Source of the DNA: JACQCF01 sp043742785 | Lineage (GTDB): Bacteria; Omnitrophota; Gorgyraeia; Zapsychrales; Fredricksoniimonadaceae | Direction of reading: 5' to 3' | NCBI GenBank assembly: GCA_043742785.1 | Contig: JAYTXU010000004.1 | Location: 1-29,593 of the forward strand | Length of the DNA stretch: 29,593 bases | Part shown: positions 9,379 through 16,647 of the stretch, piece by piece | Numbering within the stretch: position 1 is the first letter of the stretch | Layout of the letters: every line of letters starts with the position of its first letter | Notes under the pieces: generated by a model | Databases searched by the model: none | What the model was told of the DNA's origin: nothing | What the model saw: the letters and a program-made list of their open reading frames with translations, nothing else | Made by a program: the position numbers and the translations under genes

Positions 9379-9451
9379 TGCCGAGAGCCAGACTTGCACT
9401 GGCGACGCCAGGATTTTCAGTCCTGCGCTCTACTACCTGAGCTATCTCGGC
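9379..9451 (-). tRNA. tRNA-Phe (anticodon GAA)
   Basis: The 73-nt cloverleaf is complete: acceptor GCCGAGA/TCTCGGC, D-arm GCTC/GAGC, anticodon stem CAGGA/TCCTG and loop CTGAAAA with anticodon GAA. The T-stem GCCAG/CTGGC is perfectly paired. The discriminator is A, as expected for Phe, and no CCA is encoded. As in the neighbouring tRNA-Thr, the D-loop (AGGTAGTA) carries A18 with G19 kept, and the T-loop (TGCAAGT) carries G55 with C56 kept. Confidence 0.95.
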
Positions 9452-9474
9452 GTGAAACAAAAAAAGAATTCCTT

Positions 9475-9502
9475 ATTCTATGCAAAACCTTTAAAAAGTC
9501 AA
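9475..9502 (-). promoter_or_regulatory. Promoter of the tRNA-Phe/tRNA-Thr cluster
   Basis: TTGACT (9502-9497) and TAGAAT (9480-9475) are separated by 16 bp, both 5/6 matches to the housekeeping consensus. The predicted start near 9468 lies about 17 nt upstream of the mature tRNA-Phe 5' end. It sits in the short gap after the lipoprotein gene. Confidence 0.65.
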
Positions 9503-9509
9503 CCCTGAA

Positions 9510-9902
9510 CTATTGTTCCAACTGATGCATGATTTTGGTATACACATCTTGAGCTATAGTTCTACGCGGGAAAATACCTTTGCGGGCTTTAACACGCAGC
9601 TTTGTCGCTGTTAAACTACTGGGAATAATACTGACAGTAATCTTTGCACCGCTGACATTAGCAATAATGCCGCCAACTTTACGATCACTATCTTTAATGT
9701 CTCCCATAATAGAAAGAATGTGATTAGCGGCATCCCAAAGTTCGTCCTGGCCTTTGGAAGTAACCCCCTCAAAGGTATCTGAACTTACAGCGTATCCGCC
9801 AACAGCTCCTGCTCCCACGGCTACAACAATCATCGGCACGCACCCTGCCAGCGATGCTATAAGAAAAGCTGATAAGATTAGACGAACAAGTGATTGTCTC
9901 AT
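9510..9902 (-). CDS. Small lipoprotein, DUF3568-like
   Basis: Residues 1-20 form a lipoprotein signal peptide with lipobox LAGC (Cys21, counted from the ATG at 9902). A glycine/alanine-rich hydrophobic stretch follows (~25-38). The C-terminal ~90 residues have the strand-helix pattern of DUF3568-type lipoproteins: a helix containing DELWDAANHIL, then two strands. The function of that family is unknown. An in-frame TTG lies one codon upstream, but the ATG at 9902 fits better: AAAGGA is 9 nt from it and overlaps the end of the preceding 26-codon gene. It is the last gene of the lnt operon, which also supplies the enzyme that completes lipoprotein acylation. The family call is moderate, the lipoprotein call strong. 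Confidence 0.82.
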   Translation of the reverse strand: MRQSLVRLILSAFLIASLAGCVPMIVVAVGAGAVGGYAVSSDTFEGVTSKGQDELWDAANHILSIMGDIKDSDRKVGGIIANVSGAKITVSIIPSSLTATKLRVKARKGIFPRRTIAQDVYTKIMHQLEQ

Positions 9903-9908
9903 CAACGA

Positions 9909-9989
9909 TTATCCTTTGCCTGGTTTTGTACCATGATTTGCTTTTTTAGAGCGCCAGCGTAATTTACCTTTACGTAATTTTTTACTCAT
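9909..9989 (-). CDS. 26-residue highly basic peptide gene
   Basis: An ATG at 9989 follows AAAGGA at good spacing and opens 26 codons ending in TAA. The product begins MSKKLRKGKLRWRSKK and ends NHGTKPGKG; nearly half its residues are K or R. It lies 10 nt after the HAD gene and 6-7 nt before the lipoprotein gene, so both translational context and spacing support a real gene. Size and composition recall tiny ribosomal proteins such as bTHX, which binds 16S rRNA, but the sequence match is only vague. I do not recognise the family with confidence. Confidence 0.68.
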   Translation of the reverse strand: MSKKLRKGKLRWRSKKANHGTKPGKG

Positions 9990-9999
9990 AGATTTCCTT

Positions 10000-10632
10000 T
10001 CATATAAACTTCTTTATTTGATTGATCCTATTAATTATCTTATATGGCCCTAAATCATTCAATTCTTTTTTTGTGTTTGACCCTGTGGTAACCGCAACAG
10101 TTTTTATTCCTGCATTCGCTCCGCAATTAAGATCAATGGTCATATCGCCTACAAACAGAGTTTCGTTCTTACTTATTTTAAACTTACGGCATATTGCCTG
10201 AAGCATATCTGGATAAGGTTTTGGTTTCTTAGCCTTATCTGCGCACAACACATAATCAAAAAAATGATCCGCTTTCAAACCTTTGAGAATAACTTCCGTG
10301 AACATCAACGGACGATTACTGGCAATCGCCAACATCACTCCTTTTTTATTCAATTCTTTTAAAAGACTGTGAGCCCCAGGTAAAAAACGCGAGCCCCCCT
10401 TTAATGCTTTCAAATGATGAGGTCGATAGTATTCTAACGCTTGATCGGCTAACTTCTCACCAACAAACTGCACCATCAATTGCCTATCCCCCCAACCTAC
10501 GGCTCGTTTGATCTGATTAGGAGTCTTTGGAGGAAATCCACATTTCTTTAATGTGAAATTAACGCTTGAGACAACCGCAGGATAAGCATTGACCAAGGTC
10601 CCATCTAAATCAAAAATAATCAAACGAATCAT
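10000..10632 (-). CDS. HAD-superfamily phosphatase, phosphoglycolate phosphatase-like
   Basis: This 210-residue protein has the full HAD catalytic set. Motif I is DLDGT with nucleophile Asp8 and acid Asp10. Motif II is Ser105 in ASNRP. Motif III is a Lys in KKPKP (~135-139), and motif IV is GDMTID (Asp163, Asp167). A helical cap inserted after motif I (~15-80) places it in subclass I, like Gph and pyrophosphatase PpaX. The exact substrate cannot be read from sequence; a small phosphomonoester is likely. The ATG overlaps the stop of the upstream 55-codon gene (ATGA), which indicates coupled translation. Confidence 0.88.
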   Translation of the reverse strand: MIRLIIFDLDGTLVNAYPAVVSSVNFTLKKCGFPPKTPNQIKRAVGWGDRQLMVQFVGEKLADQALEYYRPHHLKALKGGSRFLPGAHSLLKELNKKGVMLAIASNRPLMFTEVILKGLKADHFFDYVLCADKAKKPKPYPDMLQAICRKFKISKNETLFVGDMTIDLNCGANAGIKTVAVTTGSNTKKELNDLGPYKIINRINQIKKFI

Positions 10633-10796
10633 CTTTTAGAACTCATCGAGAACATCATCACCAAACCTATCAAAGCAATAATCACTCCGATTGATGCCTT
10701 GACCATAGCTGCTAAGACATCCCAATTCTTAATGACCAATCCTAGGCCTAAAGCTACTAATAAAAATCCAATAATAAATATTATAATTTTGTTCAT
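10629..10796 (-). CDS. 55-residue two-helix membrane protein
   Basis: The frame from ATG 10796 to TGA 10629 encodes MNKIIIFIIGFLLVALGLGL as its first hydrophobic helix, a short polar turn around IKNWDVL, and a second helix (~30-49) ending in a basic SSKR tail. Its ATG overlaps the stop of the acyltransferase gene and its stop overlaps the ATG of the HAD gene, both as ATGA. This exact fit on both sides is strong evidence that it is translated. The function is unknown; an inner-membrane accessory to the acyltransferase is only a guess. Confidence 0.75.
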   Translation of the reverse strand: MNKIIIFIIGFLLVALGLGLVIKNWDVLAAMVKASIGVIIALIGLVMMFSMSSKR

Positions 10797-11764
10797 ATAA
10801 TTTCACCCGCGGACACCTGTTCTTTTATCATATTCTCTTGAGAAGACTTCACTTGACTCTTCCAACGTCTGTGCATCCATCCCCATTCTTGTGGATACTT
10901 GCGAATGTACCCTTCAATGATTGACGTAATCTTCTGAATATTATACTGAACAGTCTCTTCATCCGTTGCCTTCTGCTCTAGATAAAAATGAGGCTCAACA
11001 ACAATTTCATGAGTATCTTGACCCGTGCGAATAGTAAAAATAGGCAGAATCACCGACCCGGTACGCATAGCAAAAATAGCAGGACCAGAGGCCGTTCCTG
11101 CAGACTTGCCAAAAAAATCCACAAATACCCCCGCCTTGCTTCCATTGTTTTGATCCATCGGAATAAAGACAATCTCATTAGCACGCAGCGCCCGTAAGGT
11201 TTGCCCCACACATTGAATCCGAGGAACCGTATAAATTGTTTTTAATCCAACACCATTACGCAAATCTTCTAACGGTTTTTCTAATTTTAAATCACGGCTA
11301 GGACGCATAATGGCATTGGTTGCATACCCCATTTGAGAAAGACAAGCAAACATCAAAGAAAAATTTCCAAAATGCGCTGTGACCGCAATAGTTCCTTTAC
11401 CCTCTTTGAGTGCTGCCTCCAAATTTTCGCGTGAATTTTTAGCAAAGGTCATTTTCTGAGTAATCATTACCGAATGGGTAACAAAAAACCCTAGTTCTAT
11501 AAAACCTTTGCCCAAATTGTAAAAACATTGTTTGCAGATACTCTTTAATTCTTCCTGGGACTTTTCCTTACCTAAAGCAATGTTCAACGTTTCCATCGCA
11601 ACTTTACGCATACGTTTAAGTATAAGATAAGTAATCGCTAATAATCCATTAGAAATAGCACTAATAAACCAATAGGGAAAGATCTTAAAAAAAAACATAA
11701 AGAAATGAAAGGAAAAGCGGGTTAAAGCTCTTTTAATTTTCTTGTTTAAATCTTTACTCATCAT
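10793..11764 (-). CDS. LpxL/HtrB-like lysophospholipid acyltransferase family protein
   Basis: The 323-residue protein has an N-terminal membrane segment (~20-50) and the family blocks in order: TAHFGNF (130-135), MDQNNGSKAGVFVDFFG, a GPAIFAMRTGSVILPIF stretch, and the C-terminal QEWGWMHRRWK. These mark the lipid A late acyltransferases (secondary acylation of Kdo2-lipid A at the inner membrane) and relatives. One thing is odd: the catalytic HX4D/E motif reads His131-FGNF-Ser136, so the acidic residue is replaced by serine. It may therefore have an altered mechanism, another substrate, or weak activity. The start overlaps the receiver gene stop (ATGATGA), and either of two adjacent ATGs could be used. 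Confidence 0.85.
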   Translation of the reverse strand: MMSKDLNKKIKRALTRFSFHFFMFFFKIFPYWFISAISNGLLAITYLILKRMRKVAMETLNIALGKEKSQEELKSICKQCFYNLGKGFIELGFFVTHSVMITQKMTFAKNSRENLEAALKEGKGTIAVTAHFGNFSLMFACLSQMGYATNAIMRPSRDLKLEKPLEDLRNGVGLKTIYTVPRIQCVGQTLRALRANEIVFIPMDQNNGSKAGVFVDFFGKSAGTASGPAIFAMRTGSVILPIFTIRTGQDTHEIVVEPHFYLEQKATDEETVQYNIQKITSIIEGYIRKYPQEWGWMHRRWKSQVKSSQENMIKEQVSAGEII

Positions 11765-12126
11765 CCTAAAATACCTTTAACAACAGCAGCTAACTGGACA
11801 GCATCGATAGGTTTTGTTAAGTGGGTGATTGCACCTGCATCTAATTCAGCTTTAATATCATCATCTGAATCCTTCGCAGTAAGAAATACCACAGGAATAT
11901 CCTTTAAAACATCATACGCTTTCATTTTGGCACACAACTCGCGCCCCTTAATACCAGGCAGGATTACATCCAGAATAATTAAGTCAGGCCTTTGATTAAG
12001 AGCCAATTGAAGACCCTGCTCCCCATGCTTAGCTGAAACAACATCATACCCTAGCTTAGTCAATATAGGGGTTGCAATAAAATGTACTCCGGGGTCATCA
12101 TCCACTAACAATATTTTTTTAGACAT
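11761..12126 (-). CDS. Single-domain response regulator (CheY-like receiver)
   Basis: At 121 residues it is only a receiver domain. The acidic pocket is Asp9-Asp10, the phosphoacceptor is Asp53 (LIILDVILPG), the switch threonine is Thr83 and the conserved lysine is Lys105 (LTKP). There is no output domain and no histidine kinase in the window, so it must act through protein contact or as part of a phosphorelay. It overlaps the end of lnt by 8 bp and has a strong AAGGAG site inside the lnt coding end. Its place between two envelope-lipid genes suggests, but does not prove, a link to envelope control. Confidence 0.93.
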   Translation of the reverse strand: MSKKILLVDDDPGVHFIATPILTKLGYDVVSAKHGEQGLQLALNQRPDLIILDVILPGIKGRELCAKMKAYDVLKDIPVVFLTAKDSDDDIKAELDAGAITHLTKPIDAVQLAAVVKGILG

Positions 12127-13615
12127 ATTTTCTCCTTAAGAAAATTCCCCATAGTATACACACAAAACAAAGGTATGTAAAAATATCTCCATATTTTGTA
12201 TAAAAAGTGAACAAATTATTTAAAGGAACATAGGCGCTGGCAGTTGCCTCCACAAAGGTTTTCTTTCCATTCTTATCCTGAGCTAAATTAATAATTCTCC
12301 CTAAAGGATCGATAAAACCACTGACTCCTGTATTGGCTGAGCGAACCAAGGATCGTTTATTAAGAATACATTCAAAGACAGCGCACTGCAAATGTAGAAA
12401 AGGCTCCTTAGTATCCATAAACCAAGCATCATTGGTGATGTTGACGAAAAACTCTCCCCCGCTCAAGGTGAACTTACGCCACAAATCATTAAGAGCATCT
12501 TCAAAACAGATCAGCACTCCAAATTTATGAAAGGAAGCCCCCACAGAAAAAATAGTATACTCACTGCCTGAAGTAAAATCCTCCAAACCTATATACCGAT
12601 TAAGCCATCCTAATAAAGGACGTAGTGGCAAAAACTCTCCAAAAGGAACCAAATGAATTTTATTATAATGCCCTTTCATCTTTCCATCATTTCCAATAAG
12701 AATAGCCGAATTATAGTATTTGCTTTTTTCATCAGTAATGGCTCCCATCAAGATGGGCGTTTTTAAATCAAGAGCTTTCAGTTGAATCTGTTCTAAATAC
12801 CCCGGCTCTTCACTTAATACACCCGGCAGAGATGTCTCGGGCCAAAGAATAAGATCAGGATGAGTAATAGCCGCCTCATCCGTTAAGAGAAGAGTTTTAC
12901 TCATAATGGCAGGCATATGAGTCCCCTCCCATTTAATCTTCTGTTCAATATTCGGCTGAACCACAGCAACCTTTAGCGTTGTTGAAAATTGAGCCTGATT
13001 AAAGGTCCAAAACCCATAACCTAAAACCCCTACAAGAATCGCTAATATAATCAGCTGTAGTCGTTGAATTCTCTTAAAAACTTCACTCTTCTTTTGAATA
13101 AGAGCTTTTAAGGTTTCAAAAATAAATAAATTAACAAGAATCACCAAAAATGAAATTCCATAAATACCCACAACATCTGCTATCTGAATCAATAGAAGAT
13201 TTTTATACTGAGAATGCCCTAAGGTCACCCAACCGAATCCTGTAAAAAGAGTAGCCCTCAAGAATTCAAAAACTGCCCACAATGCTGACAAAATAAAGAC
13301 TCTGCGTATTAGAGGGAATTTTTTAAAATAAACAACTCCGCAACTAAAGAAAGCTGGGAATAAGGCGAGATAGAGCGCCAATAAAATGGCGCCAGGATAG
13401 GTAACATAGACCAGCCACCCTAAGGTGCCAAAGAAGAAAAGAAATCCAAATAACAGCCCATACCCAAAAGATGTTCGATAGTTTCTGTCCTCAAGAACAA
13501 ATAATAAAGGTACTAAGGCCACCCATGCCAGCGACGACCACTCTAGTTGAGGATAGGAAATGATCAATAAAGAAGCTGATAGAATAATCCCAAGAAATCT
13601 TCTCAAAAATAACAT
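12119..13615 (-). CDS. lnt: Apolipoprotein N-acyltransferase
   Basis: Lnt adds the third acyl chain to the N-terminal cysteine of lipoproteins in the inner membrane. The 498 residues show about six N-terminal membrane helices (~5-205) followed by a nitrilase-fold domain (~215-470). The catalytic triad is visible: Glu260 (ILWPETSLPG), Lys319 (YNKIHLVPFGE) and Cys370 (GVLICFEDAL). The supporting motifs NDAWF (~395-399) and RSANTGVSG (~425-433) are present, and a last helix lies near the C-terminus. It leads the operon that ends in a lipoprotein. There is no Shine-Dalgarno before the ATG; instead a -10 element ends 6 nt upstream, predicting a leaderless message. Confidence 0.95.
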   Translation of the reverse strand: MLFLRRFLGIILSASLLIISYPQLEWSSLAWVALVPLLFVLEDRNYRTSFGYGLLFGFLFFFGTLGWLVYVTYPGAILLALYLALFPAFFSCGVVYFKKFPLIRRVFILSALWAVFEFLRATLFTGFGWVTLGHSQYKNLLLIQIADVVGIYGISFLVILVNLFIFETLKALIQKKSEVFKRIQRLQLIILAILVGVLGYGFWTFNQAQFSTTLKVAVVQPNIEQKIKWEGTHMPAIMSKTLLLTDEAAITHPDLILWPETSLPGVLSEEPGYLEQIQLKALDLKTPILMGAITDEKSKYYNSAILIGNDGKMKGHYNKIHLVPFGEFLPLRPLLGWLNRYIGLEDFTSGSEYTIFSVGASFHKFGVLICFEDALNDLWRKFTLSGGEFFVNITNDAWFMDTKEPFLHLQCAVFECILNKRSLVRSANTGVSGFIDPLGRIINLAQDKNGKKTFVEATASAYVPLNNLFTFYTKYGDIFTYLCFVCILWGIFLRRKYV

Positions 13616-13621
13616 GGCGAT

Positions 13622-13650
13622 AGAATACCACGGACTTTATTCTTGGGCAA
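13622..13650 (-). promoter_or_regulatory. Promoter of the lnt operon, predicted leaderless
   Basis: TTGCCC (13650-13645), a 17-bp spacer and an extended TGG-TATTCT (-10 at 13627-13622) place the transcript start at 13615, the A of the lnt ATG. No Shine-Dalgarno lies upstream. The 64-bp gap also holds two tandem copies of an 11-bp unit (AAAGACCTACT) at about 13655-13676. Confidence 0.55.
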
Positions 13651-13679
13651 TGCTAAAGACCTACTAAAGACCTACTAAC

Positions 13680-16610
13680 TTAAAGGAGCTTTTGTACGGG
13701 GTCAATTCCTAATAAGGACATTGCACCTATAATAGGAGTGATTTTAATAATGACAGGAACAACACCAGTAAAATTTGCAGATTGAAATTGTTTAAGCAGG
13801 GCAGGGTCAAGATTCATTTGAATCCCCTTACCTTGTTTCTCAATATTCATTTTTAAATCGGAAGTTTTTAAATCGATACCCCCTTTAATATTCTTATTAA
13901 TAATCATCGCTGAATCTTCTTCCTTAATCCTTCTTCCTGCTTCCTCGATCGTATCTTTCGCCAAATCATGATCTCTACGATTAGGAGGTCTACCTCCCAT
14001 AGACATCTTCCTCAACCTATCTTCTTCCCTACTTATTACACCCTCAAGAGCATTTTTCCTTTCAATTCTTGTTAACTTTGCAGCAGCTTCATCAACACCA
14101 ATACCCCAGCCAGTCGCTGGTGGTGTTTTCTTAACCGTCATAGCCGAATCTGAACGCTTGATGATAAACGAATACCCTAAAGAATCTGGCTTAAAAACAT
14201 CAAATTGTTCTGCGTTAACCCAATCCGTACGATAAGACTCTTGATTTTCCGCTAATTCTCCACTAATTAACATGCCCCCAGGTTTAAGCATATTGTAAAT
14301 ATTGTCATTTGCATTCTTTAAACCTTGTTGAGAGATAAAGTTTACATCCATCACCCTTAATGCAATCACAAGATCAGCCTGTTTTATTCTGTTTCTCAAA
14401 ACAGAAATATCTTGTTGAATAAAGGTAATACGATCTGCCTTGTCTTTATTTTCTAATTTTATTCTCTCAACATCCTTAGAAAGATCTAATTTGTCAACAA
14501 CATCAATTTGTTTAGCCAGAGAAAAATGATCTAATACAGCTTGCAGCTCTCCTGCATCTTTGCCTGGACCAAGAAGCACAATATGAAGCCCTTTCCCCAT
14601 CGCTGGCAATTGTACACTTTTATTTATTTTTAAGGATGTGGCCCATCGCAGCTGACTATCAAAAAGATCCTTTATAGCAATTCCTCCATCAGCTGCAGGA
14701 GGGCCTTCTCCTTTTTGATAAACAATATCATCAACTTCTGCAGCAATCGTCATGGCGGCATTGTCTTCGATAAAAAAATCAAGCATTTCACCACGATCAC
14801 CTGTTCTAATCTCTGTCTTCTGTACAGATCCAAAATGTCTTAAAGGTATTCTCTTATTAAAAACCATAAAACGATCTACAACTGATTCTGCACCAAATTT
14901 CTCATAATAATTTCCATTTAAAGTAGCTCCTCTGGCTTCGATATATAAATTATTTGCTCCCATTTGACGAGCTAGGCCTAAAGCGCAAATGGTCAAAATC
15001 CTGCCAAGATTGCTGATGCCCAACTTGTCATCATTCCTATACTTCTCTTCAATAAAAAGACCCTGTTCTTCCAACCTTGGCAATAGTTGATCTTTGGATA
15101 AACCAAATTCCTGTTGAATTTTCTTCCCAACAGCAAGGGCAGCTCTTATTAATTCTTTTGGATAGCCACTATTGGACGCATAGGCATTAAGCCCTTCCCT
15201 TTCATCCAAATCTTTTTGCTTAAAAAATAATCTAAATGTTCCAATACTGTTTTTCTTATTGGACATTAAATCGATGACATTGATCCAAACGCTTCTCTTC
15301 CCTAGTTGATCAAATCCTTCTTGCCAATAAAAAAGAAATTTACGTTCTCCTATGTCGTAAGTTATGTATCCTTTCTCTGCAAATTCTTTAAAGTTAAACG
15401 TACCTATAGAGCTCTCTTTTGAAGTACTTCTCATAGCTGCATTTTTAATATCTGCAGTCACAGCAAAGTCGACATCTTTTAATTGCGAACCTTCAGCAGA
15501 TGTTAATTGGGTAGAATTAGAAATTTGAGAAAAATTAGATGCATGAAATACCGTCCCCCCGGAGAAATATTTTCTTGGGGTAGGCTGATGACTTTCGGCA
15601 TCAATATCTTCTTTAATATAATTAAAGACCCCTTTTTTATACGCCTGCAGGTAGCGCTGATAAATCTCCTCCTTGACCTTTGGGTCATCTAAATTAATTC
15701 CATTAACCTTCTCCTTATTTGAATAGACTTGATTAAGCAGGGATGACTTCAGGTTCTTTTTATACCAGCTAGCCAAAATAAAAGCGTGAAAGATCTGACG
15801 AATTGTGGCGAAGTTTTTGCCACTGTTGATCTCTTTTTCGATTTCAGGGAGAATTATTTGACGAATAATTTCGGAACCCAATTGATTAGAATCTTTGCCA
15901 TGTAGGGGCCGAGCATGCTCGGCCCCTACGAAGGAATGTTTTTCATTCGCCACGTAATCCTCATCCAACATAACCTTCAAATGCGCGCTGACAACGAATG
16001 CTGTATTGTTACGTTCAAAAACTTTAGCCGTATCCGCTAATATCCAAACCTTGTTAAAGGTATTGACTGGAATTTCACTAGTGCCATAAAGCTGACGGGC
16101 TTTTGTGTAGACCCTATCCCAGAATTCTTTTCCTAAACTTTTCTCTGGATAAATCATCGATGCTGTTAATTGTTTAAGAATATAATCCTGAGCCAATAAA
16201 TCACGGCCAAGTTCAGTCTGCCCTAGTGCATCAGGAATCATTCGGTCTTTTTCATAAGGGGACAGATTGACCCACAGATCATCTTCAGGGATGGTAAGAC
16301 AGGCAAGGAAATATTTAATTAATTTTTGTGATTCATCATGTAAGGGCTGAGCATGCTCAGCCCTTACATCAAAGCCAGTATCCCCTTTGGAAACCAAAAA
16401 ATCAAACTGCATGGGATTGTCTGGATTAATCTTCAACCCCTTAATCATCAAAGGCTCATAAGCAGAAGATAGATTAACCATACTCCCGGGCTGTGGCAAT
16501 TGATCCATCACCATTTGGGCTGAAACATGCGATGGCAATACAACCGACGTAGTCAGGAAAGAAACCAACACAAAAGAAACAAGTATCTTAGAGAAAACGG
16601 AGCGCAACAT
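13680..16610 (-). CDS. Large exported multidomain protein with GNAT-like and methyltransferase-like folds (Omnitrophota-type family)
   Basis: The 976 residues begin with a signal peptide (~1-31, ending VSA). An N-terminal block (~35-330) includes DQLPQPGSMVNLS and LTIPEDDLWVNLSPYEKDR. Residues ~487-585 resemble a GNAT acyltransferase core (GLARQMGANNLYIEA, then NYYEKFGAE). Residues ~671-790 resemble a class I SAM-dependent methyltransferase Rossmann core (IVLLGPGKDAGEL, ADLVIALRVMD, MLKPGGMLISGE). The C-terminal tail (~910-976; IKGGIDL, PVIIKITP, LLGID) looks like a tail I recall on many large Omnitrophota proteins. Two palindromic elements are inserted in frame, encoding AEHAQPLH (~84-91) and AEHARPLH (~231-238). 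No Shine-Dalgarno precedes the start. Function is unknown; finding cytoplasmic-type enzyme folds on an exported protein is unusual. Confidence 0.85.
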   Translation of the reverse strand: MLRSVFSKILVSFVLVSFLTTSVVLPSHVSAQMVMDQLPQPGSMVNLSSAYEPLMIKGLKINPDNPMQFDFLVSKGDTGFDVRAEHAQPLHDESQKLIKYFLACLTIPEDDLWVNLSPYEKDRMIPDALGQTELGRDLLAQDYILKQLTASMIYPEKSLGKEFWDRVYTKARQLYGTSEIPVNTFNKVWILADTAKVFERNNTAFVVSAHLKVMLDEDYVANEKHSFVGAEHARPLHGKDSNQLGSEIIRQIILPEIEKEINSGKNFATIRQIFHAFILASWYKKNLKSSLLNQVYSNKEKVNGINLDDPKVKEEIYQRYLQAYKKGVFNYIKEDIDAESHQPTPRKYFSGGTVFHASNFSQISNSTQLTSAEGSQLKDVDFAVTADIKNAAMRSTSKESSIGTFNFKEFAEKGYITYDIGERKFLFYWQEGFDQLGKRSVWINVIDLMSNKKNSIGTFRLFFKQKDLDEREGLNAYASNSGYPKELIRAALAVGKKIQQEFGLSKDQLLPRLEEQGLFIEEKYRNDDKLGISNLGRILTICALGLARQMGANNLYIEARGATLNGNYYEKFGAESVVDRFMVFNKRIPLRHFGSVQKTEIRTGDRGEMLDFFIEDNAAMTIAAEVDDIVYQKGEGPPAADGGIAIKDLFDSQLRWATSLKINKSVQLPAMGKGLHIVLLGPGKDAGELQAVLDHFSLAKQIDVVDKLDLSKDVERIKLENKDKADRITFIQQDISVLRNRIKQADLVIALRVMDVNFISQQGLKNANDNIYNMLKPGGMLISGELAENQESYRTDWVNAEQFDVFKPDSLGYSFIIKRSDSAMTVKKTPPATGWGIGVDEAAAKLTRIERKNALEGVISREEDRLRKMSMGGRPPNRRDHDLAKDTIEEAGRRIKEEDSAMIINKNIKGGIDLKTSDLKMNIEKQGKGIQMNLDPALLKQFQSANFTGVVPVIIKITPIIGAMSLLGIDPVQKLL
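15902..15929. repeat. 28-bp perfect palindromic element inserted in frame (copy 1)
   Basis: The arm GTAGGGGCCGAGCA is followed directly by its exact reverse complement, with no spacer. On the minus strand it encodes VGAEHARPLH within the 976-residue protein. It shares its core and its reading phase with the second copy 437 bp away, while the GC-rich arms contrast with the surrounding AT-rich gene. Confidence 0.9.
16338..16369. repeat. 32-bp perfect palindromic element inserted in frame (copy 2)
   Basis: The arm ATGTAAGGGCTGAGCA is followed by its exact reverse complement. It encodes DVRAEHAQPLH on the minus strand. Relative to copy 1 the arms differ by compensated changes (for example AAGGGCT against GGGGCCG), which keep the palindrome intact. 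Confidence 0.9.
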
Positions 16611-16616
16611 AGAGAG

Positions 16617-16646
16617 AGGATAGCATATGTACTATATATATGCCAA
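16617..16646 (-). promoter_or_regulatory. Promoter of the 976-residue protein gene, predicted leaderless
   Basis: TTGGCA (16646-16641), 18 bp, and extended TGC-TATCCT (-10 at 16622-16617) predict initiation at 16610, the A of the start codon. The six bases between are CTCTCT, and no purine-rich ribosome site exists. The -35 begins two bases after the secA stop. Confidence 0.55.
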
Positions 16647-16647
16647 T

